64,000 nt of DNA from contig NZ_JHEG04000001.1 of assembly GCF_000760695.4 (NCBI RefSeq), forward strand, positions 1,582,717-1,646,716. Reading direction: 5' to 3'. Positions within the stretch are counted from its first letter, which is position 1. Each line of letters begins with the position of its first letter. Position numbers and translations under genes: made by a program. The notes below the pieces were generated by a model. That model saw only the letters and a program-made list of their open reading frames with translations. It did no database searches and was not told where the DNA came from. Shown piece by piece: positions 28,955 through 37,143 of the stretch. The stretch comes from Tolypothrix bouteillei VB521301 (GTDB lineage: Bacteria; Cyanobacteriota; Cyanobacteriia; Cyanobacteriales; Nostocaceae).

Positions 28955-29425
28955 ATGGATTCTTTATTTATCAATTACTTACTTGAAGACTTGAAAAATT
29001 CCGATGAAACAGTCCGCGATGAGGCGACCAAAAGACTCTGGCGGATTTGGTTTCAGCAAAAAGGAATTCACGGGCTAGAAATTATCGAACGCAGCCAGCA
29101 GTTAGTGGATGCGGGAGAAATGAATCAAGCCGAAGCCATTCTCACAGAACTTATTAACGACCAACCAGATTTTGCAGAAGCGTGGAATCGCCGTGGTTTT
29201 CTTTACTACATCAACGCTCAGTATCAAAAGTCTTTAGCAGACTGTCAGATGGTTGTTCAACTTAACCCCGTGCATTTTGGCGCACTTCATGGTATGGGCT
29301 TGTGTTACGCGGCACTCGGACAGTATTCTGAAGCGATTAGAGCATTTCGTCTTGCTTTGGAAATCCAGCCCTATTCCCAAGTTAATCAAAAATTGATTTT
29401 AGAATGTACGCTTCGATTGAGCTAG
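28955..29425 (+). CDS. TPR-repeat protein
   Basis: 156 aa, soluble. Three TPR-like helix pairs: SQQLVDAGEMNQAEAILTELINDQPD, AEAWNRRGFLYYINAQYQKSLADCQMVVQLNP and FGALHGMGLCYAALGQYSEAIRAFRLALEIQP. The N-terminal 40 residues (LLEDLKNSDETVRDEATKRLWRIWFQQKG) form a helical cap. TPRs mediate protein-protein contacts; the partner cannot be told. It is monocistronic, ATG start at 28955, divergent from the uracil cluster. Confidence 0.85.
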   Translation: MDSLFINYLLEDLKNSDETVRDEATKRLWRIWFQQKGIHGLEIIERSQQLVDAGEMNQAEAILTELINDQPDFAEAWNRRGFLYYINAQYQKSLADCQMVVQLNPVHFGALHGMGLCYAALGQYSEAIRAFRLALEIQPYSQVNQKLILECTLRLS

Positions 29426-29764
29426 TGAGTTAGGGTATAGGACAGTATAGGGCATAGGGCATAGAATTTATGCCCTACGCTCAACTATTGGACTTTGGAC
29501 AAAAAAGGAGCTTTCCTCCCAAGTATTACATGAATGGGTTTTTGGCTCTTCCCATGTAATACTACTGATATCTTGCACCTACACCCTATAAGGGTGAAGC
29601 TATACAAGCAAAGCCTGCCTACGGAGGCTAGAAAATCCCATTTTTTCATGTTATTGATAAAAATATATGATTATTAATGACATAAATATTCAGTATTAAT
29701 ACTTTGCTGCAAGATGTAAGACTAGTGACTTATAACCTTTACCAAAGCTACCAAGATAACGGTA
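29426..29764. repeat. Repeat-rich intergenic DNA with a partial MITE core
   Basis: No gene. About 29432-29480 holds GGGTATAGG/GGGCATAGGGCATAG repeats and their inverted TATGCCCTA. About 29583-29632 carries a core-only MITE fragment (GAAGCTATACAAGCAAAGCCTGCCT and GGAGGCTAG) without the ATACC/GGTAT ends. Confidence 0.55.
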
Positions 29765-29880
29765 ATACCGATTCTAGATGAGGTTGCGCTTAAAATTCCC
29801 TCACATTAGAAATGTGGGGCTATACAAACAAAGCCCACCTACGTGGGCTAAATAGATGCATCTTTATACAGAAATGGTAT
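29765..29880. mobile_element. MITE-like element, copy 3
   Basis: Ends ATACCGATTCT (29765-29775) and AGAAATGGTAT (29870-29880). The core GTGGGGCTATACAAACAAAG and hairpin GCCCACCTACGTGGGC match the family. It directly adjoins the 5' end of the Hint-domain relic. Confidence 0.7.
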
Positions 29881-30180
29881 AAGTTTGAACGTCAGAATGC
29901 TTGGAACCTTCTAGCTGACGTACCATTTGCTGGAGCATTATTTGGTATCAAGAAGTTCTTCGCTGCCAATAAAGCCATCAATGCTAGTGCTGAAGGTACA
30001 GATAATGTCCTGAAAAGCACTGGAAAAACGGTGACCAATACGAGTAACTGTTTCGTTGCAGGCACAGAAATCATCAGAGTAGTAGATACAGGTAAAATTG
30101 TAGGGATAACTGCTTTAAAATTCGGTGGCAACCCAACGGGCTATGAATGCAAAATTTACAGAGATAGTCAGTCAGTGTAG
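29881..30180 (+). pseudogene. Truncated Hint-domain (polymorphic toxin-like) relic
   Basis: The open frame runs through the MITE into WYKFERQNAWNLLADVPFAGALFGIKKFF and then NCFVAGTEI, the conserved start of Hedgehog/intein (Hint) domains found just before the toxin tip of secreted polymorphic toxins. The Hint consensus is lost directly after this motif (IRVVDTGKIVGITALKFGG), so most of the domain and the toxin are missing. The 5' end is cut at the MITE boundary. It is read as a decayed fragment of a larger secreted protein, in front of a candidate immunity gene. Confidence 0.6.
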
Positions 30181-30589
30181 AAGGCCTACTGTTGAGTTAC
30201 TGATGGAAGCACTTTCAAATAGACAAATTGCTATCGACTTAGGAGATTTAGAATGGGGAACATTAAAAATACAAGCAGGTAGTGAAATTGATGTTCCTGA
30301 TGGCATGAGAACATGGTGGACTCTGGTTAATAATGAACCTGAAGAGAAATCTGTTATGTATATGGAGTTTTACTTTGAGCTAAGTGAAAATTCACAATAC
30401 ATCTCTCTTTGGTTGAAGTCTGAATACGACATCTTCAGACCGCTTCGTTTCGGTGCGACACCAAACAATTTACATGCCGTTCTCACTTTTGAGCGACTTA
30501 TGAGTTATCTTTCTAAATTAGCCGAGCAAATGAGTGGAGTGTTAGAGATATATCCAGACTTAGCCAACTTCTTCTCAGTTACTAAGTGA
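30143..30589 (+). CDS. Hypothetical protein, possible immunity protein
   Basis: 148 aa from the ATG at 30143 (a GTG at 30125 is also in frame). Acidic and soluble, no signal peptide: MNAKFTEIVSQCRRPTVELLM, ALSNRQIAIDLGDLEWGTLKI, an aromatic middle (RTWWTLVNNEPEEKSVMYMEF) and a helical C-terminus. No family recognised. Its place straight after a Hint-domain toxin relic, small size and acidity suggest an orphan immunity protein (inference only). It overlaps the end of the relic frame. Confidence 0.5.
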   Translation: MNAKFTEIVSQCRRPTVELLMEALSNRQIAIDLGDLEWGTLKIQAGSEIDVPDGMRTWWTLVNNEPEEKSVMYMEFYFELSENSQYISLWLKSEYDIFRPLRFGATPNNLHAVLTFERLMSYLSKLAEQMSGVLEIYPDLANFFSVTK

Positions 30590-30612
30590 AGTCGGTTTGA
30601 TAATTAGTTTCA

Positions 30613-30783
30613 ATGATAAAACGGTTTACAAACACTAACTATTTTGTACATACTTTCTCAGGTGCAGAGATTATACTCTATAATAATCCTGAAGAAATGG
30701 ATGATTTGCTAGTTGAATTAATATTTACTTTGGTGGTATGGTCGAAAGCAGTTTTCAATTACCCGTTCGCTACAATTGGGTAG
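30613..30783 (+). CDS. Small ORF of unknown status
   Basis: 56 codons with ATG start (MIKRFTNTNYFVHTFSGAEIIL...). It has a plausible amino-acid mix but no recognisable family, and may be the tail of another toxin-immunity module. Weak support. Confidence 0.25.
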   Translation: MIKRFTNTNYFVHTFSGAEIILYNNPEEMDDLLVELIFTLVVWSKAVFNYPFATIG

Positions 30784-30831
30784 GAACGTTTCTCCCTACT
30801 GCTGAAATTTTATTGAAATTCAGATAAAAAT

Positions 30832-31452
30832 ATGATGTCAGTTTGTCGCTATATAGTAGCTGTAGGTGTGAATTGTGCGATCGCATTGAGCCATGTTGGG
30901 CTTGGTGCAGCGCAGGTACCACAACACCTCAATCCCAGTCCCAATCCCCTGCAATTTCCTACTCTACCGCAAGAAGTCAAGATTCAACACACTCAGCCAA
31001 TAACTCTGCAGCAAGCTTTAGAACTGGCACGACGTAACAATCTTCAATTACAGGAGGTGTCAATTCAAGTAGAACGCAGTCAAGCTGCCTTACAGGAACT
31101 GCAAGCTCTTGAGTCTCCAACTGTTAATCTAAGTACTGCCTTGAGTCTGTCTGAGTCTGTGATGAGCCAGCTTTCCATAGAGCAACCCGTAAACCCAGCA
31201 TATTCGCAATTGCAATCTAATTTGAACAACGTTCAAACTACTCATGCTGCCGTTAACCAAGCAAAGGAAAGCTTACGTGTTGCACGTTTGCGTTTCCAAA
31301 CAGGTGTTGGCACTCAAACTGAAGTGATTGAAGCAGAAAATGATTTGACCCGAGCACAAGCTAATTTAGCGCAAGCTGTCTTGAGTTACAATCGTGCTTT
31401 AGCTCAGTTACGACGTGCTGTTACCTCTAGAGGAGCAGGCTATCAAAAATAG
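30832..31452 (+). CDS. Internally deleted TolC-like outer-membrane efflux protein
   Basis: 206 aa, against the usual 450-550 for TolC/OMF proteins. A signal-like N-terminus (AVGVNCAIALSHVGLGAAQ) is followed by the family start ITLQQALELARRNNLQLQEVSIQVERSQAAL, then SLSESVMSQLS. The sequence then jumps to the family's end: AKESLRVARLRFQTGVGTQTEVIEAENDLTRAQANLAQAVLSYNRALAQLRRA. The middle, including much of the beta-barrel and coiled-coil hairpins, is missing although the frame stays open. It probably cannot form a normal channel; it may be a relic or an unusual mini-protein. Confidence 0.75.
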   Translation: MMSVCRYIVAVGVNCAIALSHVGLGAAQVPQHLNPSPNPLQFPTLPQEVKIQHTQPITLQQALELARRNNLQLQEVSIQVERSQAALQELQALESPTVNLSTALSLSESVMSQLSIEQPVNPAYSQLQSNLNNVQTTHAAVNQAKESLRVARLRFQTGVGTQTEVIEAENDLTRAQANLAQAVLSYNRALAQLRRAVTSRGAGYQK

Positions 31453-31501
31453 TAATTTCTCAAATAACCCAGAGAGTCGTCAAAAATGAGTGCGTCCTTC
31501 T

Positions 31502-32191
31502 TTAGAGCCAGTATGCAACTTGTATTTTAACCTTTCGCTTATCTGCTGATAAAACTAATAGTGCAACCTGTCCTCCATTACCCGAAGAGATAGAGTACTT
31601 TAAACTCTTATCTGGAAGCTTTTCTGGAACAAGCTCACTAGTCCCTTGAGATGCCATTAACCATTCCTCTATGTCACTTTTGAGGGCTTCAAAAGTTACC
31701 ACTACTGTTCGGTCAAAAGCACCACCTTTCATTTCAGTTTTGATATGGGTTGCAGATTTTGGTAATGGAGCAAGTTCCGCTAAGTCTTGAGTCACTTCAA
31801 CAGCATAAGCTTTACTCCTTGGGGTCTGACTGCACCAAATAGGACCCATCAAAATGATGAAAAGATTTAATAAACCCAAAATTGATAATAATAAAGAAAT
31901 AAGAAATATAAAGAAAATCGCAATACCTTTCTTTCTCTCGCGTTTCTGTAATTGATTTGATGCCGCAATTATCATGCCAAATGTTGAAACTGCGAATAGT
32001 GCAAGTAGTGGTAGAAAGAGAAGATCGATCGATGAGTTAAACCATCTTACAGGTGCAATCCAAGGTAAAGGAACGCACCCTGTTTGCCAGAAGACACATA
32101 AGCCAATTACCGTAAGTATACAGTATGTTCCTGCAATAGGAATCCACCAACTATTAACGTAGAGATTAAATGAGCGTATTAAAAATTGCAT
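31502..32191 (-). CDS. Hypothetical membrane protein
   Basis: 229 aa, not recognised. Three hydrophobic spans: about 15-35 (WIPIAGTYCILTVIGLCVFW), 52-75 (IDLLFLPLLALFAVSTFGMIIAA) and 88-118 (GIAIFFIFLISLLLSILGLLNLFIIL). Then a soluble C-terminal domain (about 120-229) of mixed alpha/beta appearance (RTVVVTFEALKSDIEEWLMASQG; SSGNGGQVALLVLSADKRKVKIQVAYWL). A basic loop, KRERKKG, lies between spans 2 and 3, suggesting it is cytoplasmic. ATG start at 32191. No operon partner. Confidence 0.7.
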   Translation of the reverse strand: MQFLIRSFNLYVNSWWIPIAGTYCILTVIGLCVFWQTGCVPLPWIAPVRWFNSSIDLLFLPLLALFAVSTFGMIIAASNQLQKRERKKGIAIFFIFLISLLLSILGLLNLFIILMGPIWCSQTPRSKAYAVEVTQDLAELAPLPKSATHIKTEMKGGAFDRTVVVTFEALKSDIEEWLMASQGTSELVPEKLPDKSLKYSISSGNGGQVALLVLSADKRKVKIQVAYWL

Positions 32192-32322
32192 ATGGTGGAT
32201 TTAAGTGAACGATACAAATAATTTAGGTTGTGTCAGCGCAAGCGAAATCAGATGGAATATAGCAATCATAAAAATGTGAAATATTTCATTATATTACCTC
32301 AACGGAAAAATATTATAGCAGT

Positions 32323-33531
32323 TTACCGGACTAGGCAAAACTCTACTTGAGGAGTGCATACTATCCCCGTCCAAAGGTTTTCTATTAAGTTTGTATTTAA
32401 ACCTTCTTGGTCATATATTTCTTGCGTTGCATATTTGTCGTTATAAACCATCTGAATTTGATAGATACCTACACTTAGAGCATTAAAATTCCAACAACCG
32501 CCATCTTTAGCAACAATGGTTAGAGTGAACTGGTCATGCTTTCTCCAAGAAAAGCTAGCGTGTGAAAATAAGGTCGTACTCTCTTGAGGCATAACTGATA
32601 TAAAATCAGATTCTAATGGTTCTTTAGTGCCACGCCGGAAATATCGCCGGAGGTATACTTGATTATCTGCTCCCATAAGTTGAGGTATTAAAGTATGAAA
32701 CAAGTCGAAACGGACTGGGATTGGCGTGTTGTTTGTAATGCGAATCCCTATCTGCAAAAGAGTTTGAATGCCACGCTTTTTTTCTGGGAGGGTCAATACT
32801 CGTTCTGGCATGAGGGTTTCAAAGCGGATACCATCCACTTCCACTGCACTGCGATCGGCTCCAGTGGGTTTAATAAGAGCAAAATTCACGAATTGAGTTG
32901 CCAACTGTCCTGCACTAATTCCTTGGGTTGTTTCTGAATCTGAGCTAAATTCACCATCACTTGGAGGAATACCCCATAGGAACCGAAGTTGATACGTATT
33001 AGGTTGGAGAGCTTTAAAAGACCAAGATTTGTCAAGAAGGCTAAAAATGATTGGTGAATAGCTAGGGCTGTTAGTAACTTGAAGTTGCAGTAAGTTACTT
33101 TTCCAGAAGAGCTTTAGAGTCAAAGTAACGGTTCTACCTTGCCTTGAATTAACTAACTGAGGCTCAAATGTTCTTTTTGGAATTTTCCAGAACCAATGTA
33201 TTAAGTTTGATATAAATTGAGACAATCTAAATCCAAAACTTGACTGAGAATGTACATCTTCTTTTCCTCTGTAAACAAGTTCATCTGGAGCCATTTCTCC
33301 TTGCATTGCTTGACCATCTAATGTCAAAACCTCTGTTATTAAAGTTTCCTTTGGATTGAGATGAAAAGGGTTTGATGTGTTGTTGATAAGGTCAACAGAA
33401 ATGTCTATAAAAGAGTTAGAATTGTAGCGTTTTTCTGGAATGGCTAACACTATAAGATTGGTTTCTCGAATTCTCAGTTGTATACCATCTACATGAAAAT
33501 TGTCGTTACTATTCGATTCATTTGATATCAT
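32323..33531 (-). CDS. Hypothetical protein with repeated beta-sandwich-like halves
   Basis: 402 aa, no signal peptide. The two halves resemble each other: IQLRIRETNLIVLAIPEKRYNS... with STFGFRLS-type text in the first, and VDGIRFETLMPERVLTLPEKKRGI...QIGIRITNNTPIPVRFDLF in the second, each ending in a YQLRFLWG/YQIQMVYND strand. This suggests duplicated Ig-like beta domains. The C-terminus (ENLWTGIVCTPQVEFCLVR) is matched by a broken paralogue at 37144-37407. Function unknown. ATG start at 33531, single gene. Confidence 0.7.
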   Translation of the reverse strand: MISNESNSNDNFHVDGIQLRIRETNLIVLAIPEKRYNSNSFIDISVDLINNTSNPFHLNPKETLITEVLTLDGQAMQGEMAPDELVYRGKEDVHSQSSFGFRLSQFISNLIHWFWKIPKRTFEPQLVNSRQGRTVTLTLKLFWKSNLLQLQVTNSPSYSPIIFSLLDKSWSFKALQPNTYQLRFLWGIPPSDGEFSSDSETTQGISAGQLATQFVNFALIKPTGADRSAVEVDGIRFETLMPERVLTLPEKKRGIQTLLQIGIRITNNTPIPVRFDLFHTLIPQLMGADNQVYLRRYFRRGTKEPLESDFISVMPQESTTLFSHASFSWRKHDQFTLTIVAKDGGCWNFNALSVGIYQIQMVYNDKYATQEIYDQEGLNTNLIENLWTGIVCTPQVEFCLVR

Positions 33532-33792
33532 GTTAGTTACCCTCTCTATCTCCAGTTATTAAGGGTCATACAACATGATGGCATACGACTTAATATTATT
33601 GTTCCGAAAAAGAATAAAGCTAAGAGGGGTGCTGAAAAAGATTGGGCATTAGATGCATATTGCTCTCTTCAAGCAGCTCGTCACCAATCCATAAATAATC
33701 TTTGGACTAATTTACGTAATTTGTTGACCGAAATGGGTAATTAAATTCTCCTTATGGGTGCTGGGGAAAATTATATTGCCCAAAAATCTCTA
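33532..33792. other. Possible gene fragment in intergenic DNA
   Basis: A plus-strand open stretch ending at the TAA at 33742-33744 reads RLNIIVPKKNKAKRGAEK, then WALDAYCSLQAARHQ and LWTNLRNLLTEMGN. It has coding-like composition but no start codon or recognisable family; it may be the tail of a lost gene. Confidence 0.3.
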
Positions 33793-33959
33793 ATACCAAT
33801 TCTATGTGAAGTTGCACATTATTGCCCTCACTCTAGAAGAGTGGGGCTATACAAACAAAGCCTGCCTAAGCGCAAAGCGCACGCTACGCGATGCCGCAGG
33901 CTATGCCCGTAAGGGCTATACGCAGGCTAATTGTATGCAGCTTCATATTAAATTGGTAT
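33793..33959. mobile_element. MITE-like element, copy 4 (longer form)
   Basis: Ends ATACCAATTCT and AAATTGGTAT (33950-33959). Core GTGGGGCTATACAAACAAAGC. The central hairpin is replaced by a longer GC-rich arm with GCGCAAAGCGCACGC and GCCGCAGGCTATGCCC, a repeat also seen inverted in the pstS-pstC gap. No gene lies between its end and the nucleotidyltransferase at 34092. Confidence 0.7.
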
Positions 33960-34091
33960 AAAAGATGCTGCGATCTCACTAAACAGGTAGGAACGGTATT
34001 GGAACAAACAAGTCAAATTTCTTTAAAAGTCATACGAAACCGACATCAACGCAAGCTATTGTAGAAGTTAGTCAATTGACAGAGCCAACAG

Positions 34092-34904
34092 ATGAAAGAT
34101 CGTATGCCAATTCCTGAACCACAGCGTTCTTTTTTAGAAAAGATGCTTGTGAAGTTGCAGACTGATGAACGCTTGTTAGGTGTGGCAATTGCTGGTTCTT
34201 ATTTAAGAGGAGAAATGGATGAGTACTCTGACTTAGATTTAATTCTTGTTGTCAATGATGGTCATTACCAAAATCTTTTCCAACAGCGCCAAATTTTTGC
34301 CAGTCAACTTGGTTCATTGTTAGCAGCTTTTACTGGCGAACACGTCGGTGAACCGAGAGTGTTAATTTGTCTTTACGACAATCCTTTAGTACACGTTGAT
34401 TTAAAGTTTTTACTTCTACAAGCTTTTACAACAGACCTAATAGAAGATCCGGTGGTTTTGTGGGAGCAAGAAAATTTACTGACAACAGCTATTGCCAACA
34501 ACCCATGTCACTATCCACCGATTGATTTGCAATGGATTGAAGACCGCTTTTGGGTATGGGTACACTACTGCGCTGCTAGATTAGGTAGAGGTGAGCTCTT
34601 TGAAGCCCTTGATTTTTTAGCGTTTCTCCGGGCACAGGTTTTAGCTCCATTGGCTAAAGTTGAAGCAGGGCGACTACCGCGTGGAGTTAGAAATCTAGAG
34701 AAAGAAATTCCCCAAAGGCTTGGAGATTTTTACCAGACTATTGCTGCTCAACACAATCAGCATGAAATTGCCCAAGCACTACAAAACAGTATTCACTTTT
34801 ATCGCCGATTGCGAGATGCGTTAAAGTCCCCGACTTTGGTAGTGCGATCGCAAGCGGAAGTTGCCTCCACCGAATATCTACAAAAAGTTATTGAGAATTT
34901 TTGA
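34092..34904 (+). CDS. Nucleotidyltransferase domain protein (aminoglycoside adenylyltransferase-like)
   Basis: 270 aa. The N-terminal NT domain has GVAIAGSYLRGEMDEYSDLDLILVV, the GS...D-x-D metal motif of the pol-beta superfamily, with a further acidic strand HVDLKFLLL. The helical C-terminal half resembles AadE/ANT-type small-molecule adenylyltransferases. The substrate is unknown; resistance function should not be assumed. The next gene encodes a second, only distantly similar NT protein, with a tRNA-like gene between them. ATG start at 34092. Confidence 0.78.
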   Translation: MKDRMPIPEPQRSFLEKMLVKLQTDERLLGVAIAGSYLRGEMDEYSDLDLILVVNDGHYQNLFQQRQIFASQLGSLLAAFTGEHVGEPRVLICLYDNPLVHVDLKFLLLQAFTTDLIEDPVVLWEQENLLTTAIANNPCHYPPIDLQWIEDRFWVWVHYCAARLGRGELFEALDFLAFLRAQVLAPLAKVEAGRLPRGVRNLEKEIPQRLGDFYQTIAAQHNQHEIAQALQNSIHFYRRLRDALKSPTLVVRSQAEVASTEYLQKVIENF

Positions 34905-34951
34905 TAACGTTTCATAATTTTACCTTGAATTCCCCGTCGGTACTTCTTTAT

Positions 34952-35036
34952 GGGTCGGTATCCAAGTCCGGTTGAAGGAAGCCGTCTGTAAAACGGATGC
35001 CCTTGTGCCCCGTAGGTTCACATCTTACCCGACCCA
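34952..35036 (+). tRNA. Divergent tRNA-Tyr (anticodon GTA)
   Basis: A cloverleaf can be drawn. Acceptor GGGTCGG pairs perfectly with CCGACCC (35029-35035) plus discriminator A. D-stem TCC/GGA with GG in the loop; anticodon loop CTGTAAA with GTA at 34988-34990; a long 14-nt class II variable region; T-stem GTAGG/CTTAC with loop TTCACAT. Oddities: one G-A mismatch at the top of the anticodon stem, a variable arm that does not pair well, and C rather than A at position 58 of the T loop. CCA is not encoded. It may be a degenerate extra copy rather than the main tRNA-Tyr. Confidence 0.65.
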
Positions 35037-35106
35037 TTGTGAAGATCTCTTCAAATTGTTAGCATTTAATGTAGCATCGTTTTAAATAACTGGTGATAGA
35101 GCCAAT

Positions 35107-35964
35107 ATGAATCGGCAATTGCCTCAGTTTATCCACCCCATTGTCGAGCGTTTGCAGTCAATTCATGGAATTGCAGCGATCGCTCTAGGTGGTTCGAGAG
35201 CACGAGGCAACCACACACAGAAGTCAGATGTGGATTTGGGAATTTATTACCTGCCAGACAATCCCCTTGATGTGGCTGCTCTAAATCACTTGGCCTCTAA
35301 AATTGATGACGATCGCCGCGCCAATCTCATCACTCCAATTGGTGGGTGGGGGAAATGGATTAATGGTGGCGGTTGGCTGCGGATAGAAGGTGTCCCTGTA
35401 GATTTTCTCTATCGTGATGTAATTCAGGTTAATCGTGTCATTGATGATTGCCACGCCGGACAGATCGCGATTGATTACCAACCAGGGCATCCTCATGGCT
35501 TTGTATCCTCTATTTATATGGGTGAAGTTGCTCATTGTCTGCCACTTTACGACCCGAATGGTGTTTTAGCCGCTTTAAAGGCTAAGACAACTCCCTATCC
35601 AACTCAGCTTCAACAAGCAATTGTTAATATGTTTGCCTGGGAAATAAGCTTTTCTTTGTTCGTTGCTCAAAAAGCAGTTGCCAGAGGTGATGTTGCCTAT
35701 GCAGCAGGTTGTTGTTTCCGCAGTGTCGCTTGCATGAATCAGGTATTATTTGCACTTAATGGAGAGTACTTACTGAATGAGAAAGGCGCGGTGGCAATTG
35801 CTAACAACTTCGCACTATGCCCGCAGAACTATCAACCACGCATTGAGTCAGTATTTGCTAAATTAGCAAGTGATGCAAAATCGCTCGGAGATGCGATCTC
35901 CATTCTTGAAAGAATTGAGCGAGATTTAAGTCAATGGTATGGCGATCGTCGGTTAGTCATTTAG
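35107..35964 (+). CDS. Nucleotidyltransferase domain protein
   Basis: 285 aa. NT superfamily core GIAAIALGGSRARGNHTQKSDVDLGIYYL (GGSRARG plus D-x-D), then GVPVDFLYRD as the third acidic strand. The C-terminal half is helical with several cysteines (YAAGCCFRSVACMNQVLFALNGEYLLNEKG), resembling nucleotidyltransferases with an HEPN/KNTase-C-like four-helix domain. Substrate unknown. ATG start at 35107, 70 bp after the tRNA-like gene. Its 3' end overlaps a pentapeptide-repeat fragment on the other strand by 4 bp. Confidence 0.78.
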   Translation: MNRQLPQFIHPIVERLQSIHGIAAIALGGSRARGNHTQKSDVDLGIYYLPDNPLDVAALNHLASKIDDDRRANLITPIGGWGKWINGGGWLRIEGVPVDFLYRDVIQVNRVIDDCHAGQIAIDYQPGHPHGFVSSIYMGEVAHCLPLYDPNGVLAALKAKTTPYPTQLQQAIVNMFAWEISFSLFVAQKAVARGDVAYAAGCCFRSVACMNQVLFALNGEYLLNEKGAVAIANNFALCPQNYQPRIESVFAKLASDAKSLGDAISILERIERDLSQWYGDRRLVI

Positions 35965-36056
35965 ACCATAATATTAAGGTTGACATTGCTCAAGTCAACA
36001 CCAGAGAAATTTCTTTCTCCAACGACATAACGCCCGTACAACTCTTCAGCATCCAT
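35961..36056 (-). pseudogene. Truncated pentapeptide-repeat protein, N-terminal fragment
   Basis: 31 codons: MDAEELYGRYVVGERNFSGVDLSNVNLNIMV then stop. The start resembles the neighbouring pentapeptide protein (a short helix, then NFSGVDL). It is cut after two or three repeats; the stop lies inside the 3' end of the opposite nucleotidyltransferase gene. Likely a relic of a second, tandem pentapeptide gene. Confidence 0.5.
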
Positions 36057-36125
36057 AACTATGATGCCAACGGCGCAGGCTGGTTCATCGACCCCACTCT
36101 CTGGGAAATAAACACTACACCTTTA

Positions 36126-37028
36126 TCAGTATCCCCAGCCCTCTTCATCTCTAATACTTCCATCAGGCATGATAGTATTGCAAAGAGTAACCACATCGGG
36201 TGGTATAGACGTAATTCCCACGCAATTAGTCAAGTTAGCTCCAGTCAAGTCAAGCCCGTCCAAATTGGTGTACGAGAGATTAGCTCCAGTCAAATTAACG
36301 CCAATCAAAATGGCTTTTTCCAAATCAGCAGTCAAAAGGTTGGTACCCCTCAAATCAGCACCCCTCAAATCAACACCCCTCAAAGAAGCGTTAGTCAAAT
36401 CAGCTTCCCTCAAGTTTGCTCCGCTCAAAGAAGCACCGTCCAAATCGGCGCTATTGAGATTGGCTCGACTCAAATTGATATTAGTCAGTTTGGCGTAGTG
36501 GAGGTCAACGCCCCTCAAATCAACACCACTCAAATCAACACCACGCAAAACAATGCCAACAAATCTTTGCTCCCCTCGCTCCCGACGGCTAAGAAATTCA
36601 TCAAGAGCAATTACCCGAATTGGGTCATTTTCAATTCTCCCATCTGGCATAGTCGTGTTACACAACAGCACATCTTCCCATTCGACTTGACTCAAGTTAG
36701 CACCAATGAAATTTGCATCCGTCAGGTCAGTTCCAACGAAACTGGCTCCAGTGAGATTGGCTTGGGCGAGGTTGGCTCCGCTCAAGTTAGACCATTGAAA
36801 ACTAGCTCCGCTCAAATCGGCTCTTGCCAAGTTAGCATCAGCAAGAATTATTTCCCACCAAGTACTTTGAGCGAGGTTGGCATGACTCAGATTAATCCCG
36901 CTCAAGTCAGTCTCCCCCACTTGGATTCCTTGCAAATCAACCCCACTAAAATTTCTCTCATGCAAATCAACCCTAGTAAAATTTCTCTTAAGAGCAGCAT
37001 AACGCTGCAACAACTCTTTAAAATCCAT
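36126..37028 (-). CDS. Pentapeptide-repeat protein
   Basis: 300 aa. After a helical start (MDFKELLQRYAALKRNF), two long runs of A(D/N)LXX repeats (about 18-112 and 160-268; for example LSGANLAQANLTGASF and LRGVDLRGADLRGTNLL) should form a right-handed quadrilateral beta-helix. Two copies of CNTxMPDGxI (about residues 122-131 and 284-293) frame the second run, an arrangement common in cyanobacterial pentapeptide proteins. Role unknown. ATG at 37028. The antisense strand is almost stop-free here because of the repeat codons. Confidence 0.9.
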   Translation of the reverse strand: MDFKELLQRYAALKRNFTRVDLHERNFSGVDLQGIQVGETDLSGINLSHANLAQSTWWEIILADANLARADLSGASFQWSNLSGANLAQANLTGASFVGTDLTDANFIGANLSQVEWEDVLLCNTTMPDGRIENDPIRVIALDEFLSRRERGEQRFVGIVLRGVDLSGVDLRGVDLHYAKLTNINLSRANLNSADLDGASLSGANLREADLTNASLRGVDLRGADLRGTNLLTADLEKAILIGVNLTGANLSYTNLDGLDLTGANLTNCVGITSIPPDVVTLCNTIMPDGSIRDEEGWGY

Positions 37029-37143
37029 AATTTACCTACTGCATCAACTAACACACATAAAGATAACTCACAAAATCTCTATAACACTCTGTTCGACTCC
37101 ACTAACCGATTTGACATCGACTTTATTCTTCCTACCTATTAAC

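Noticed and set aside
34092..34904. Calling the first nucleotidyltransferase an antibiotic-resistance gene
   Set aside because: Only the generic NT-domain motif is visible; no specific aminoglycoside-binding signature could be identified by eye.
35934..37142. 402-aa plus-strand open frame opposite the pentapeptide-repeat gene
   Set aside because: It is antisense to a clear pentapeptide-repeat protein; the repeat codons leave the other strand nearly free of stops. Its Gln/Ile/Ser-rich text is a shadow of the repeat.
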